Shown: positions 1-9,317 of the stretch, piece by piece
Numbering within the stretch: position 1 is the stretch's first letter
Layout of the letters: every line of letters starts with the position of its first letter
Source of the DNA: a virus
Reading direction: 5' to 3' (one strand)
Virus record (IMG/VR): IMGVR_UViG_3300022723_000207
Span: 62,001 to 126,000 of that record
Length of the DNA: 64,000 nt
Translations under genes and position numbers: made by a program
Notes under the pieces: generated by a model
The model's database searches: none
The model's input: the letters and a program-made list of their open reading frames with translations, nothing else
Told to the model about the DNA's origin: nothing

Positions 1-2
1 AT

Positions 3-626
3 CCTGCCCTTTGCGGTACTGATGTGGAGCCCCAGTTTACTCCTGGATGTTTTGTACTAAATCTTAATCTGTGTCCGGATGTGTTTGAGCCTGGTGTTTA
101 TTTTGATGTGTGGAATTTTGTAGGTACTGCATGCGATCCTTGTGAAGGTACTGATGTTACTTCGGTCACAGATGCTAGCATTTGTGCTGATGAGACGCAA
201 CTTCAGAGTCAATGTAATAAATTCTTCGTAAGTGATCGTGGTTGGTTTGTAGATGATGGCCTTAAGAATATTAGGTTAGGGTTCGAACCACTAGATAAAA
301 GGTTCCAGCAGCCAGAGAAGCGGTATCTTGAAGTTGGCTTGACTCCGTTACCGCTATATGATTTTGATACAGATAAAATTCAAGCAATTTTGCCGTCGTT
401 AAGTGCCACAATCACAATTCAGACGGCTTGTTTTGAGTTGTTGGTTGACGCAGAACCAATGAAAGTTGGGTTGAGGCAAGGGTCTTACCGCTCTAATCCA
501 TATATTTTAAAATATCTTTTAGATACTAACAGATTTCTAAAGGGTACATATCGATATCGGGTAGACGTACAACTACCTGATGGTCAAACTAGATCGTCAC
601 CTTATTTCACTCTGGCTATAAGATGA
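3..626 (+). CDS. Phage structural-type protein, 5' partial
   Basis: The reading frame is open to the left edge, so the gene begins outside the window; about 207 residues are visible. Cysteine pairs sit in the first 60 visible residues (CPD, CDPCEG). The C-terminal part (KGTYRYRVDVQLPDGQTRS) reads like a beta-rich Ig-like or carbohydrate-binding module typical of virion proteins. The next gene starts inside the stop codon (ATGA), so the two are translationally coupled. I do not recognise the family; the structural role is inferred from composition and from the late genes next to it. Confidence 0.6.
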   Translation, partial: PALCGTDVEPQFTPGCFVLNLNLCPDVFEPGVYFDVWNFVGTACDPCEGTDVTSVTDASICADETQLQSQCNKFFVSDRGWFVDDGLKNIRLGFEPLDKRFQQPEKRYLEVGLTPLPLYDFDTDKIQAILPSLSATITIQTACFELLVDAEPMKVGLRQGSYRSNPYILKYLLDTNRFLKGTYRYRVDVQLPDGQTRSSPYFTLAIR

Positions 627-1102
627 AGATTTTAAATCAATCAGGGATTAGAAAAATCATAAAGTATCTAGGAGAAGACCGCTTCGCCTTGGCGAAACCC
701 TATGGTCTTGATTGCTTACTAGGCAAAGTAACGCAAGAAGACAAAGAGAAATTATCGGAGATTGGTGTTACGCTTCATCCGTGTAGTAATGATGGCGTCT
801 TATTTGAAGCGACATTATCTGAAGAAGCATCATTAGATAGCACTAAGGTAGAGCCAGAAGATCCAACCAGCTCAGAAGAGCCAAAACAGGTTGGTGATGG
901 CATACCAGAGGGTGAAGTTAGAAAATTAGCTAACGCATTGATTCCTTATTTGGAAAGAAACTTTCCGACTAAGGAAGAACTTAATGATATTTTGAGTGCT
1001 CTGCAAGCTCAAGCGATTGATCCTGAGGAAATGATTGATGGTCTTAAAATGCAGATTAAAAGAATAAAGAAACAGTCTCGGGTTAATGATGAAGTTGGGT
1101 GA
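623..1102 (+). CDS. Hypothetical protein
   Basis: A 159-residue protein coupled to the upstream gene by an ATGA overlap. It has a small globular N-terminus (residues 1-70), an acidic low-complexity linker (about 75-95) and a helical C-terminus rich in Lys and Glu (about 100-155). No family recognised. It shares an operon with the preceding structural-type protein and the sigma-like factor downstream. Confidence 0.6.
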   Translation: MKILNQSGIRKIIKYLGEDRFALAKPYGLDCLLGKVTQEDKEKLSEIGVTLHPCSNDGVLFEATLSEEASLDSTKVEPEDPTSSEEPKQVGDGIPEGEVRKLANALIPYLERNFPTKEELNDILSALQAQAIDPEEMIDGLKMQIKRIKKQSRVNDEVG

Positions 1103-1364
1103 TCTTAATCAGAATAATATCGATTTAGGCCACAGTAGAACTGTGGAAGGTGACTCTTTTGAATTCGCTGTTCCCATGAATATGCGCCAGATTGATAAAG
1201 CTAATATCGATGACGACGAGGATGAAATTGATTATTCAGATGATTTTGATGATGATATCGATCATGATAAATTAATTAATTTGTTACATGTTGCAAAATC
1301 TTGGGCACCTAAGAGGGATCTTCCAGATATGCGGAAGGTTCCCAATACGGCAAACGTAATGTAA
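1086..1364 (+). CDS. Small acidic hypothetical protein
   Basis: A 92-residue, strongly Asp-rich protein (DDDEDEIDYSDDFDDDID at about residues 41-60) whose start overlaps the previous gene by 17 nt. Two ATGs in tandem (1086, 1089) could serve as start. No family recognised. Its stop lies 12 nt before the preferred start of the sigma-like factor, whose ribosome-binding site overlaps this junction. Confidence 0.55.
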   Translation: MMKLGDLNQNNIDLGHSRTVEGDSFEFAVPMNMRQIDKANIDDDEDEIDYSDDFDDDIDHDKLINLLHVAKSWAPKRDLPDMRKVPNTANVM

Positions 1365-1376
1365 TTGGAGGCATCC

Positions 1377-2588
1377 ATGTTTGGATTCGATGACAAAATG
1401 ACTAGTCTGTTTTCTGTTAACGATGAGATTATCGTTGAACAGGATGATGATCAGAGGGATTGGACTAATATCCCAAATCCAAAGCCTGGAAAGACTCTTG
1501 ATGATCTAAAGGGTGTCAAGTTGCCTTTAGAGAGTGGTTGGACTGAAGAAGAATTAGTGTCTGCACTTAAGCCCACTTTAATCGCTGCTGCTCGCAAGTA
1601 TGATACTCCTAACTTTAGTCAGGATGAAGCTTTAATGGCGGCTATGGAAGGCATTTTTGACGCGATTAGGACTGATAAAGGAATTGCACCGTTTACAACG
1701 CACGTGTTTCCAGCTATTAAGAGTAAGACCATGCGTGCGGCAGCTGGTACGCGTGATTTTCCAACGTCCAATGTGTCTGGAGTTAAACCTCACGAAGGCG
1801 GTAAGACAGATTTCTTAAAAGGATCCAAAGCGACCGTTAGCGCAGATACGCCGGTAGATGATGAATCGGGCGGCGGATCTCATGTAGCCAGAATGTCTAG
1901 CGATGCTGACTCTGGTGAAAGAGCTGCTCAAGAACAGATGAATACAGTTAAATTGTTGAATAATTTGTTCTCTTCTGAGGAAGTTGGTCTTAATAAGCAA
2001 GAACAAGTGATCATGCGTGCTACGTATGGTATTAATGCTGATGGTGAGTATTCTGAAGCTGGTCCCAAGAGTACTGCAGAAATTGCCAAAGCATTTGGTG
2101 TTAGCAATGTTAGAATTTCTCAGGTGAGGAAAAAGGCACAACAGAAAATTAAGGACTATTTAGATAGTCGTGGACTGGGGTCACCAGAAGAGGCTATGGT
2201 TGCATTTGGTATTGAGGAAGCCAAACTGGTTGCTGCAGCCAAATTGGTTATTGAATCTATGGCCGAAATCATTGAGTTAAATATTGAGCTAATGCAGGAG
2301 CATCAAAACATTCCTGTTGATGTTGCTGTCAGTGGTGTAACTCGTCATGCCGTGGTCAAGATTAATTCAGACACATTTGAAGTGGATGACGTTGTAGCTG
2401 AAGGAAATGAAAGTGTCATGTATAACACTGACATGACGCAGATTGCGGAAGCTGTTGATCTAGCCAAGGCTAAATTGAGTCAAGGGTATTTTTCTGAGAC
2501 TGTTGCCACTATCGTTCAGATGCATGCTCAGCCAATACTTGGTGTAATTGGCCGATTAGAGGATGATGACGAAGAAACGGAAGATTAA
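1377..2588 (+). CDS. Sigma-70-like transcription factor
   Basis: A 403-residue protein resembling a sigma-70 factor. Residues about 55-115 look like region 2 (helical, SQDEALMAAMEGIFDAI, then FTTHVFPAIKSKTMR). Residues about 195-262 look like region 4, with a helix-turn-helix (STAEIAKAFGVSNVRISQVRKKA). A Gly/Ser-rich linker separates them and a helical tail of unknown role follows. The start at ATG 1377 is preferred over an upstream TTG because GGAGG at 1367-1371 is well placed. It likely redirects host RNA polymerase to phage promoters. It differs from the gp55-like factor at 4659, so the phage has two sigma-like proteins around the helicase gene. Confidence 0.7.
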   Translation: MFGFDDKMTSLFSVNDEIIVEQDDDQRDWTNIPNPKPGKTLDDLKGVKLPLESGWTEEELVSALKPTLIAAARKYDTPNFSQDEALMAAMEGIFDAIRTDKGIAPFTTHVFPAIKSKTMRAAAGTRDFPTSNVSGVKPHEGGKTDFLKGSKATVSADTPVDDESGGGSHVARMSSDADSGERAAQEQMNTVKLLNNLFSSEEVGLNKQEQVIMRATYGINADGEYSEAGPKSTAEIAKAFGVSNVRISQVRKKAQQKIKDYLDSRGLGSPEEAMVAFGIEEAKLVAAAKLVIESMAEIIELNIELMQEHQNIPVDVAVSGVTRHAVVKINSDTFEVDDVVAEGNESVMYNTDMTQIAEAVDLAKAKLSQGYFSETVATIVQMHAQPILGVIGRLEDDDEETED

Positions 2589-2602
2589 TAGAATTTTCTA
2601 GG

Positions 2603-2626
2603 TCCCCCTGGTGATAACTGGGGGAT
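2603..2626 (+). terminator. Hairpin after the sigma-like gene, weak terminator
   Basis: CCCCC and GGGGG pair around an 11-nt loop in the gap between the sigma-like gene and the helicase gene. There is no U-run after it, so it may be a processing or pausing hairpin rather than a true terminator. Confidence 0.3.
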
Positions 2627-2644
2627 CGGTGTATTTTATAAGCA

Positions 2645-4621
2645 GTGCAGATCGTAATAACTGATAATCATACTTTGCGTTTGACGCAAGTTTATGAACT
2701 TCATGAAGAAGTTTTAGATGAGCATTTTCGTGTTAAGGATCCACAGGCTCATCACAAATTGAGTATGCGTCGTGGATATTGGGATGGTTACTATCGGTTT
2801 TATAATTCCAAAAACCAAACCTTAGCTAGAGGTTATTTGAAGGATTTAATTGAGTTATGTGTTAAGAATGATTTTCCTTTTGAAATCATCGATAAGAGGC
2901 CCAAATCTAAATACCCTGTCCCAGCACCTGGTTCTTTTGATAATCAGTTAATAGATGCTGAAATTAAAGGTAACAAAATAGTCGCTCATGATCACCAGAT
3001 GCGGTGTTGGGATGCAGTGTGCAAGGCATCTCAACACCCAATATATGAAGTCTGCACTCACTTCCACCCTACAGGTGGCGGTAAGTCTTTGATGATGGCG
3101 GGTATCGTAAAGTTGATTAGATGCCCGACGGTAATCATAACTGAACAGTCGATTGTCTTGAATCAAATAGTTAATAGTTTGAAACTATTCAATGTAGTTC
3201 ATCATGATGATATTGGTGAATTTTATTCAGGGAAAATGCCAGAAGGTAATGTGGTGTGTGTTGGTTCAATAGCTGCTTTGCAGACTCCTGTTAAGCCGCA
3301 GTTAGCCAAGTTCAATGTTAGAATGGCTACCCTGAAAAAAGATTTCAATAGCATGTATGCCAAAGATTACGACAAGTTAAAGACGATAATGTCTGTTAAA
3401 GCAATAGACGCTTGGCGTAGATCTTGTGTTCTTGATGATGTTGGTGAATTGTATGATAAGAATTTGAAGAAGGATAAGAAAAACCGAATTGATCTATCAG
3501 ACCTGATCCCTAAGCATAAAGATTGGGATGAAGTTGTTAAAGATATTGCTATTAATATTGGATTTTGGATAAAGAAAGACAAAAAGAAACTTGAGAAGTT
3601 GATTGGTAGTTTTAATGTTGCTACGTGGGAAGAGACAGAGCACGTGTCTTCTTCTTACCACAAAGAATTGAAGAATGCTATGGCTATATGGTATACTTTC
3701 GAGAGAAAGAAATATTTCGATATTGCCAGAAAAGCGTACCACACCCGGCTAGATAAATGTAGAGAATTACAGAATATGGTGTCGGAATGCGAATTATTAA
3801 TTGTTGATGAGATGGATAATGCAGCTTCTGCTAATTATACTCCTTTGTTCACGGAGTGGTTTCAGGGCAGGTATGTCCATGGGTTTAGTGGGACCCCTTA
3901 TGATCCAGATAAGCCAGTAGAAGAGATGCGCCTACGTGGCTATTTTGGGCCTGTTTCCTCTAAATCTGAGAGAAGAGAATTAGAAGAGATTGGACAGATA
4001 CAGCCAGTTAAATATTTTATGATTCAATTCGGTGATGTAGATCAACAGGATAAGACAGCATTTGATGTGGCTGAAAGAGATGTCATAATTGATAATTGCG
4101 ATTTTCATAGCGTAATAAAGAAGTCGGTTTTAAATTGGCCAGATGAGAGTCATTTAATTATTGTAGATACGACCAATGTTGAGGATCTTGGAAAGAGGTT
4201 AAATGAAATCATTCCTAACTCGGTATTTGTTTATGGAAAAGTATCTCCAAAAAAGAGACAAGCGATGATTAGGGATTTTGAGAATGGCGATATCAATGTG
4301 TTGATTGTTAGTAAAGTTGGTAAGAGAGGGATGGACTTAGGTGGTGGCGCACACAATATGCATATCATTGGGGGTGGAAAGAATCAGAGCAATTTTGATC
4401 AAATTATTGGTCGTGGTGTTCGTAATAATGATCGCGGTTGGGCTAGGGTTTTCGATTATTACTATACTGGCAATTATTATCTCTTAAGGCACTCTCGTAG
4501 GAGGCTCAATTTTATTTGTCAAATGGGTTATCAAGCCAAGATAATATTTGGCACAAAAGTGATAGAAGCTCAAAAGTTTATATCTTCTAGGTATAGAATA
4601 CCAAAAGAATTTATTTCTTGA
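2645..4621 (+). CDS. uvsW: UvsW-like SF2 DNA/RNA helicase
   Basis: A 658-residue superfamily 2 helicase. The N-terminal about 100 residues match the T4 UvsW accessory domain in pattern (RRGYWDGYYRFYN). Motif I is PTGGGKS near residue 142, motif II is VDEMD near 387, SGTPYDP follows near 420, and motif VI is QIIGRGVRN near 585. T4 UvsW unwinds branched DNA and R-loops, driving the switch from origin- to recombination-dependent replication. About 150 residues between motifs Ib and II (about 225-375) form a Lys-rich helical insertion longer than usual. The GTG start at 2645 has no strong ribosome-binding site. Confidence 0.88.
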   Translation: MQIVITDNHTLRLTQVYELHEEVLDEHFRVKDPQAHHKLSMRRGYWDGYYRFYNSKNQTLARGYLKDLIELCVKNDFPFEIIDKRPKSKYPVPAPGSFDNQLIDAEIKGNKIVAHDHQMRCWDAVCKASQHPIYEVCTHFHPTGGGKSLMMAGIVKLIRCPTVIITEQSIVLNQIVNSLKLFNVVHHDDIGEFYSGKMPEGNVVCVGSIAALQTPVKPQLAKFNVRMATLKKDFNSMYAKDYDKLKTIMSVKAIDAWRRSCVLDDVGELYDKNLKKDKKNRIDLSDLIPKHKDWDEVVKDIAINIGFWIKKDKKKLEKLIGSFNVATWEETEHVSSSYHKELKNAMAIWYTFERKKYFDIARKAYHTRLDKCRELQNMVSECELLIVDEMDNAASANYTPLFTEWFQGRYVHGFSGTPYDPDKPVEEMRLRGYFGPVSSKSERRELEEIGQIQPVKYFMIQFGDVDQQDKTAFDVAERDVIIDNCDFHSVIKKSVLNWPDESHLIIVDTTNVEDLGKRLNEIIPNSVFVYGKVSPKKRQAMIRDFENGDINVLIVSKVGKRGMDLGGGAHNMHIIGGGKNQSNFDQIIGRGVRNNDRGWARVFDYYYTGNYYLLRHSRRRLNFICQMGYQAKIIFGTKVIEAQKFISSRYRIPKEFIS

Positions 4622-4658
4622 ATAATTGACCATAAACAGTGTTTGCGTACATATAAGT

Positions 4659-6716
4659 ATGGGCACACAAACAATAGTAAAACCGTCTGAAGATTCAGAC
4701 ACTAAATCGTTTAACAAAAAAACTGAAGCGCCAAAGAAGCCAGGCCCACCGAAGAAAAAGAAGAACATGTACTTTGACAATGCGGCTGTTGAGCAGCTGC
4801 TTGATAGGTATGTGCGAAGAGGATGTGTGGATGTAGTATTGCGTGATGAGATTATGTCTCATGCGGAAGAGCTGATTAGACAAATTATTCGAGCCCACAA
4901 TTTTGAACATATTTTCCCAGGGCGAGACCAGTCATCCTTTGGTGAATTATTTCAAGTAGCTTGGATGCAGATTGAAAAAACTTTATATAAATATGATAAT
5001 GGACCTAATTCTCCCAAACTATTTAATATGTGGTGTGTTAAGCCAGACACCAGTATCTTCACAGAAGATGGTATTAAGAGTATATCAAATGCGATAAGCG
5101 ATAATAATATAAAGACTTATGGGTTAGATGGGATAACAGATATTGTTGATAGCGTGCGTAAAGACAGTAGAGTGGTTAATTCCATAACTACTGAATTGGG
5201 ATATGAAATCTCATGCACTCCTGAACATTTGTTGTACAAGCTTGGATCTGACGGCCCAGAATGGGTCAAATCATGCAATATTAAAGATGATGATCTAATT
5301 GGTATACAATATAACCAAAATACGTTTATTGATGATAATAAAGTTGATTTCAATGATAATAAATGGTCAGTTGATGAGATAACTGAAGAATTAGGCTATA
5401 TCATTGGTTTATATATTTCAGAAGGCTGTATTGGTAATAATTGCGTGATGATTTACAATATTGATAGTGAAGTAATTAATAAACTTTTAGATAATGATTT
5501 AGGATTGTCATGCAAGCATTATCCTGATAGACAAGCTGTGCACATACATAATGCTGGGTTTGTTAAGTTTATGGAATCCATTGGACTTGGTGGTTTGAAG
5601 GCTAGTGCCAAGATTGTTCCTGATATTGTCTTAAGATCGTCAAGAAATGTTGTTATATCAGTCATTAAGGGTATGTTTGATGGTGATGGACATTCATCTA
5701 GACATAATGGCTGCGTAGGGTATACTTCTGCTTCTGCAGCCTTAATAAAACAGGTGAGAATGTTATTGTTGAATCTTGGCATCTTATCTAAGATTAGTAG
5801 AGACAACAGGATTATTAGGAAATTTAAGGTAAAGGATAAGAAAGAATACACTAGCATTCTTACTGGTAGCATGCAGATCAGTCTGTCATCATTCGACTCC
5901 CTTAAATATTATGAAATAATTGGGTTTGAAATAGTAAGGAAACAGATAAATGTTAGTAATTTGAAAAATATTAGGGTTTTAAGGTATGGTCTTACGGCCA
6001 AGATTAATGAATTATGTGAAGATAATGGTATTTCTAGCCGATCGTCTGGATTAAGGTCTGCTAGAAATTCAAAGACTGGCTTATGTGATATTAATGAAAC
6101 GGGCAAAAAATTAGCTCTATTAGATGTTAATGAGGATGATCGCAATTTATGTTTTTTGGTTGATAGATTATCGGAAGAAATGAGCAAACATGATAGAGTT
6201 GTTTGGTTGCCAGTTAAATCAATTGAACAATCAGAGTCTGAAGTCTGTGAAATACAGGTATCATCAGAATATAGTTCATATATAGCTAATGGATTTATAT
6301 CGCATAATAGTCAAATTGCTAAGACTAGAATATTGGCATATTTGAAGAAGGAGAAACGCGATAAGAAAAATATGCCATCCTATCGTGATTGGATGCAGCG
6401 TAGGTACAAGACTAAATCACGATCAATTGAAGATTTTGAAGAATTTCTAAGTGAACTTGAACAGTTATGTGATTACGATGATGATTTTTCTGGATTAACA
6501 ATGATAATGAGGAAATTATGGCTTGAAGACGATAAACCTTATGATGGTTTTAAAGCTAAATTGCAGAGATTATCTGGCAAAGACATGAATGTTATTAATC
6601 AATTTTTGAGATTGATTAGATTACACAGAGACGAATTTTCGGCTAATGTATTCGATATGAGGGATTTTGATTACAAGGATGATGGCGGCTATTTCTATAA
6701 CGATCACGATGAATAA
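4659..6716 (+). CDS. gp55-like late sigma factor containing an intein
   Basis: The extein parts (4659-5033 and 6309-6713, about 260 residues) form a T4 gp55-like late sigma factor with a region 2-type core (FGELFQVAWMQIEKTLYKYD, then SQIAKTRILAYLKKEKR). A 425-residue intein splits this core after FNMW. Protein splicing would restore the contiguous sigma domain. ATG 4659 is chosen over an upstream TTG at 4626 because the extra residues do not look like a sigma N-terminus; no Shine-Dalgarno is visible. The C-terminal tail is acidic, which in T4 gp55 is where the sliding clamp binds (family knowledge). Confidence 0.85.
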   Translation: MGTQTIVKPSEDSDTKSFNKKTEAPKKPGPPKKKKNMYFDNAAVEQLLDRYVRRGCVDVVLRDEIMSHAEELIRQIIRAHNFEHIFPGRDQSSFGELFQVAWMQIEKTLYKYDNGPNSPKLFNMWCVKPDTSIFTEDGIKSISNAISDNNIKTYGLDGITDIVDSVRKDSRVVNSITTELGYEISCTPEHLLYKLGSDGPEWVKSCNIKDDDLIGIQYNQNTFIDDNKVDFNDNKWSVDEITEELGYIIGLYISEGCIGNNCVMIYNIDSEVINKLLDNDLGLSCKHYPDRQAVHIHNAGFVKFMESIGLGGLKASAKIVPDIVLRSSRNVVISVIKGMFDGDGHSSRHNGCVGYTSASAALIKQVRMLLLNLGILSKISRDNRIIRKFKVKDKKEYTSILTGSMQISLSSFDSLKYYEIIGFEIVRKQINVSNLKNIRVLRYGLTAKINELCEDNGISSRSSGLRSARNSKTGLCDINETGKKLALLDVNEDDRNLCFLVDRLSEEMSKHDRVVWLPVKSIEQSESEVCEIQVSSEYSSYIANGFISHNSQIAKTRILAYLKKEKRDKKNMPSYRDWMQRRYKTKSRSIEDFEEFLSELEQLCDYDDDFSGLTMIMRKLWLEDDKPYDGFKAKLQRLSGKDMNVINQFLRLIRLHRDEFSANVFDMRDFDYKDDGGYFYNDHDE
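5034..6308 (+). mobile_element. LAGLIDADG intein inside the late sigma factor
   Basis: All splicing blocks are present: Cys1 at 5034 after extein Trp, block B TPEHLL at intein residues 62-67, LAGLIDADG-type helices LGYIIGLYISEG (about 120) and VIKGMFDGDG (about 210), and C-terminal ISHN followed by extein Ser. At 425 residues it is full length with a homing endonuclease domain. The reading frame is intact, so splicing and homing both look functional. Confidence 0.92.
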
Positions 6717-6720
6717 AATA
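6712..6720 (+). promoter_or_regulatory. Candidate late promoter element AATAAAATA
   Basis: An A/T element seven nt upstream of ATG 6727, which lacks a Shine-Dalgarno. It resembles the T4 late promoter TATAAATA and the elements before several other genes in this window. Confidence 0.35.
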
Positions 6721-6726
6721 TAACAC

Positions 6727-7278
6727 ATGGCTATTCCAAAATCAGCGAATGAACGTATTCGTCGTAAGATACGCAAAAAGAAAGTGGAGCCTAAAGGTAG
6801 AGACGATACTGGCAGAGTAGTTGTTAAGAAAACTGCGAATAACGATCCTAACAGGAACAATCGAAATAGAAATAGTAAGAAGAGAAAAGTATCTGAGGAT
6901 TTTTTAAAATGGTATCGTGGTGGTAATGTAGACAACCCTAATCGATTCGAAAAACTGTTAGAAGATCTAATCACTGTTGCTGTGGAAGCTGGTGGTGAGA
7001 TACCCTTTCCGCTGGAATTGTCAAGATTAGTAGAGCTAAAAGAGTCAATCGATGACGAGGTTCCTTTTGTTATTATACAGAACAAAAATGTCCCTGTTAA
7101 GGTGCATGTCTGCCCAATTTGTAATGAAGAAATATTAGAGAAAACGACACACTTGCCAGAAGATCAGAGGGGTAGTGATTATCCTGAATGGAGACATTCT
7201 TGTGGCGGTCGTTTTAGATATCCTCCAGTAAATAAGGATGATATTATTAGGAGGCTTAAAGGTGTCGGAGGAGATTGA
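6727..7278 (+). CDS. Hypothetical basic protein with a zinc-ribbon-like C-terminus
   Basis: 183 residues. The first 60 are highly basic and Asn-rich (RRKIRKKK, NRNNRNRNSKKRK), suggesting nucleic acid contact. The C-terminus carries CPIC (about residue 131) and a later HSCGG, a possible zinc site. It lies between the late sigma factor and the acidic gene before terL. The position invites comparison with late-transcription coactivators, but no sequence match supports that. Confidence 0.6.
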   Translation: MAIPKSANERIRRKIRKKKVEPKGRDDTGRVVVKKTANNDPNRNNRNRNSKKRKVSEDFLKWYRGGNVDNPNRFEKLLEDLITVAVEAGGEIPFPLELSRLVELKESIDDEVPFVIIQNKNVPVKVHVCPICNEEILEKTTHLPEDQRGSDYPEWRHSCGGRFRYPPVNKDDIIRRLKGVGGD

Positions 7279-7894
7279 CCCAGAACTTTCTGGTCTTCTT
7301 AATGAAATAGAAGATGCGGAAGGTGATGCTAGCAAGGCCCAGCTTGAAGAGGATATTGATGATCCTCAAAAAACTGAGATGGAAAAAGATGCAGAAGCGT
7401 CTGCTAGCTTAGAGATTGATGCTGAAGAGAATGATATTGATGATTTTAATTCTTTGGAAGATGATTTTGAAGAGGATGGCAATGATGATTTTGAAGCTCA
7501 AGTGGAATATGAAGCTGAGGTAGTAGAAGTAGACCAAGAAAAAGAGCGAATTGAGAAGAATATTATAGGGCTGCTGGATCAGCATTGTGATAGTGCTAAA
7601 GCAATGTTTGAAGAAGCAGAAGTTGACCGTCGTAGGATTGATGATGTGGTTGCCATATTGCTCCCTAAAATAGAGGGTGATGACTATCGCGGGTCGGATA
7701 TTATGGCATTGGCTAATTTAATTCAGACTAAGGCAGACATTAGTAAAAATAGAGCATCTAATATGGATTCTATTGCCAAATTGTTTGCAGCACTGAAGAA
7801 TAATGATCGGATTGCACCGAATGCTGGCGGTTCTGGCGATGATGACCTCTCAAATGAAGAGATAGCTGTGCTATTGGGTAAGAGAGATGCATGA
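7262..7894 (+). CDS. Acidic protein upstream of terL, possible small terminase by position
   Basis: About 210 residues, Asp/Glu-rich in the first 110, then a helical C-terminus (about 115-195). GTG 7262 is preferred because AGGAGG at 7249-7254 lies 7 nt upstream; an in-frame ATG at 7238 is the alternative. It precedes the terminase large subunit, separated only by an inserted endonuclease gene. A small terminase role is therefore possible from position, but no motif confirms it. Confidence 0.5.
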   Translation: MSEEIDPELSGLLNEIEDAEGDASKAQLEEDIDDPQKTEMEKDAEASASLEIDAEENDIDDFNSLEDDFEEDGNDDFEAQVEYEAEVVEVDQEKERIEKNIIGLLDQHCDSAKAMFEEAEVDRRRIDDVVAILLPKIEGDDYRGSDIMALANLIQTKADISKNRASNMDSIAKLFAALKNNDRIAPNAGGSGDDDLSNEEIAVLLGKRDA

Positions 7895-9317
7895 ATTTAT
7901 AGAAAAAGCTGTCGGAGTGCATGGTCATAATTGTGATTATTCTGAAGTCGATTATGTAAATTCATACACTCCAGTTAAGATAATATGCAAGAAACATGGT
8001 TATTTTTTCCAGAAACCATCTGAACATTTAAGGAGTAAGTATTCGTGTCCAGAATGCAGAAAGTATTCGGTTCGTAATCTACTAAAAAGAAGTTATAATG
8101 AATTTTTAGAGAAATCGATAAAATTGTATGGAAGCGATTATGAATATAAAGAAGAATGGTATGGTGATAAGAGGTCTAAAGTATACTGTAAAGTGCATGG
8201 TGTAGTTAGTATTAATAATAGGACGTTTTTAGAGGGAATGGGATGCCCTAAGTGTGGATATGACAGGTCACATAGTAGTAGAGTGCTATCCACGTCTGAA
8301 TTTGTTGATAGGGCCGTTAAGGTTCACGGCCATAAGTACGACTACACCAATGTCGATTACAGTCATAATAAGATAAATGTTGGGATAAGATGTCAAAAAC
8401 ATGGGGTGTTTTACCAAGAGCCGAATAATCATTTAGAGGGCAAAGGGTGCCCCAAGTGTTCTTTCATTGTTACTAAATTTCACGATGATGTGCAGAAGTT
8501 TATTAAGAGTATTGGGATTGGTTTTAAATCAAATGATAGGAAATCAATTGACCCATATGAAATAGATATATTGTGTGATGGCAATATTGGCATTGAGTGT
8601 CATGGATTATTTTGGCATTCGTATGATAAACCAGAGACGAAAGAGGAAAGATTTCGCCATTATGATAAATATGATTTGGCCACCAAAAACGGTGTTAGTC
8701 TTATTCAGATATACGAAAATGAATGGAAGTACAAGAATGAAATAATTAAGTCTGTTTTATCTTGCAAATTTGGCAAAAATGGTACTATTGGTGCTAGAAA
8801 GTGCACAGTTGTTGAGTTGTCATTTAATGACTATCATAAATTTATGGATGCTAATCATATACAGGGTTCCACTAATAATTGTAGCGTTAGATATGGATTA
8901 ATTTATGGTGGTAAAATAGTATCTTGTATTGGTTTTAACAGGCATTTTAGGTATGGGTGGGAGATATCTAGGTTCGCCAGTTTGCTTTGGTTTAATGTTA
9001 TTGGTGGTTTTAGTAAATTATTCAGAAGATTTATAACTGATTATAACCCAAATACTGTATTGACATATTCTGATCGACGTTACTTTAGTGGTGATATATA
9101 TCGTAGTAATGGTTTTATTTACGATGGCGTTACAGCTCCTGGTTTTTGTTATACTGATAAATTTACAGTTTACCCTAGGCAGAAATTTCAGAAACACAAA
9201 TTGCCTGGTATATTAATAAATTTTAATAAATCATTGACTGGCCCTGAGAATATGTTTGTTAATGGGTATAGAAGAATATGGGATGCTGGTAATCATAGGC
9301 TATTATGGCGGGCTTAA
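7887..9317 (+). CDS. Vsr-type homing endonuclease with zinc-ribbon repeats and GNAT-like C-terminus
   Basis: 476 residues in three parts. Residues about 3-190 hold three tandem 55-65-residue repeats, each with a YDY-type core, C-x2-HG-x-F and a final CPxC pair, likely zinc-stabilised DNA-binding units. Residues about 195-300 carry the Vsr/EDxHD-like nuclease signature (EIDILCDGNIGIECHGLFWH). Residues about 300-476 form a GNAT-like domain (YGLIYGGKIVSCIGF, ISRFAS, YSDRRYFSGDIYRSNGF, FQKHKL) shared with the genes at 11221 and 24383. Its start overlaps the upstream stop and its end overlaps the terL start by 13 nt, so it was inserted without breaking coupling. Confidence 0.82.
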   Translation: MHEFIEKAVGVHGHNCDYSEVDYVNSYTPVKIICKKHGYFFQKPSEHLRSKYSCPECRKYSVRNLLKRSYNEFLEKSIKLYGSDYEYKEEWYGDKRSKVYCKVHGVVSINNRTFLEGMGCPKCGYDRSHSSRVLSTSEFVDRAVKVHGHKYDYTNVDYSHNKINVGIRCQKHGVFYQEPNNHLEGKGCPKCSFIVTKFHDDVQKFIKSIGIGFKSNDRKSIDPYEIDILCDGNIGIECHGLFWHSYDKPETKEERFRHYDKYDLATKNGVSLIQIYENEWKYKNEIIKSVLSCKFGKNGTIGARKCTVVELSFNDYHKFMDANHIQGSTNNCSVRYGLIYGGKIVSCIGFNRHFRYGWEISRFASLLWFNVIGGFSKLFRRFITDYNPNTVLTYSDRRYFSGDIYRSNGFIYDGVTAPGFCYTDKFTVYPRQKFQKHKLPGILINFNKSLTGPENMFVNGYRRIWDAGNHRLLWRA

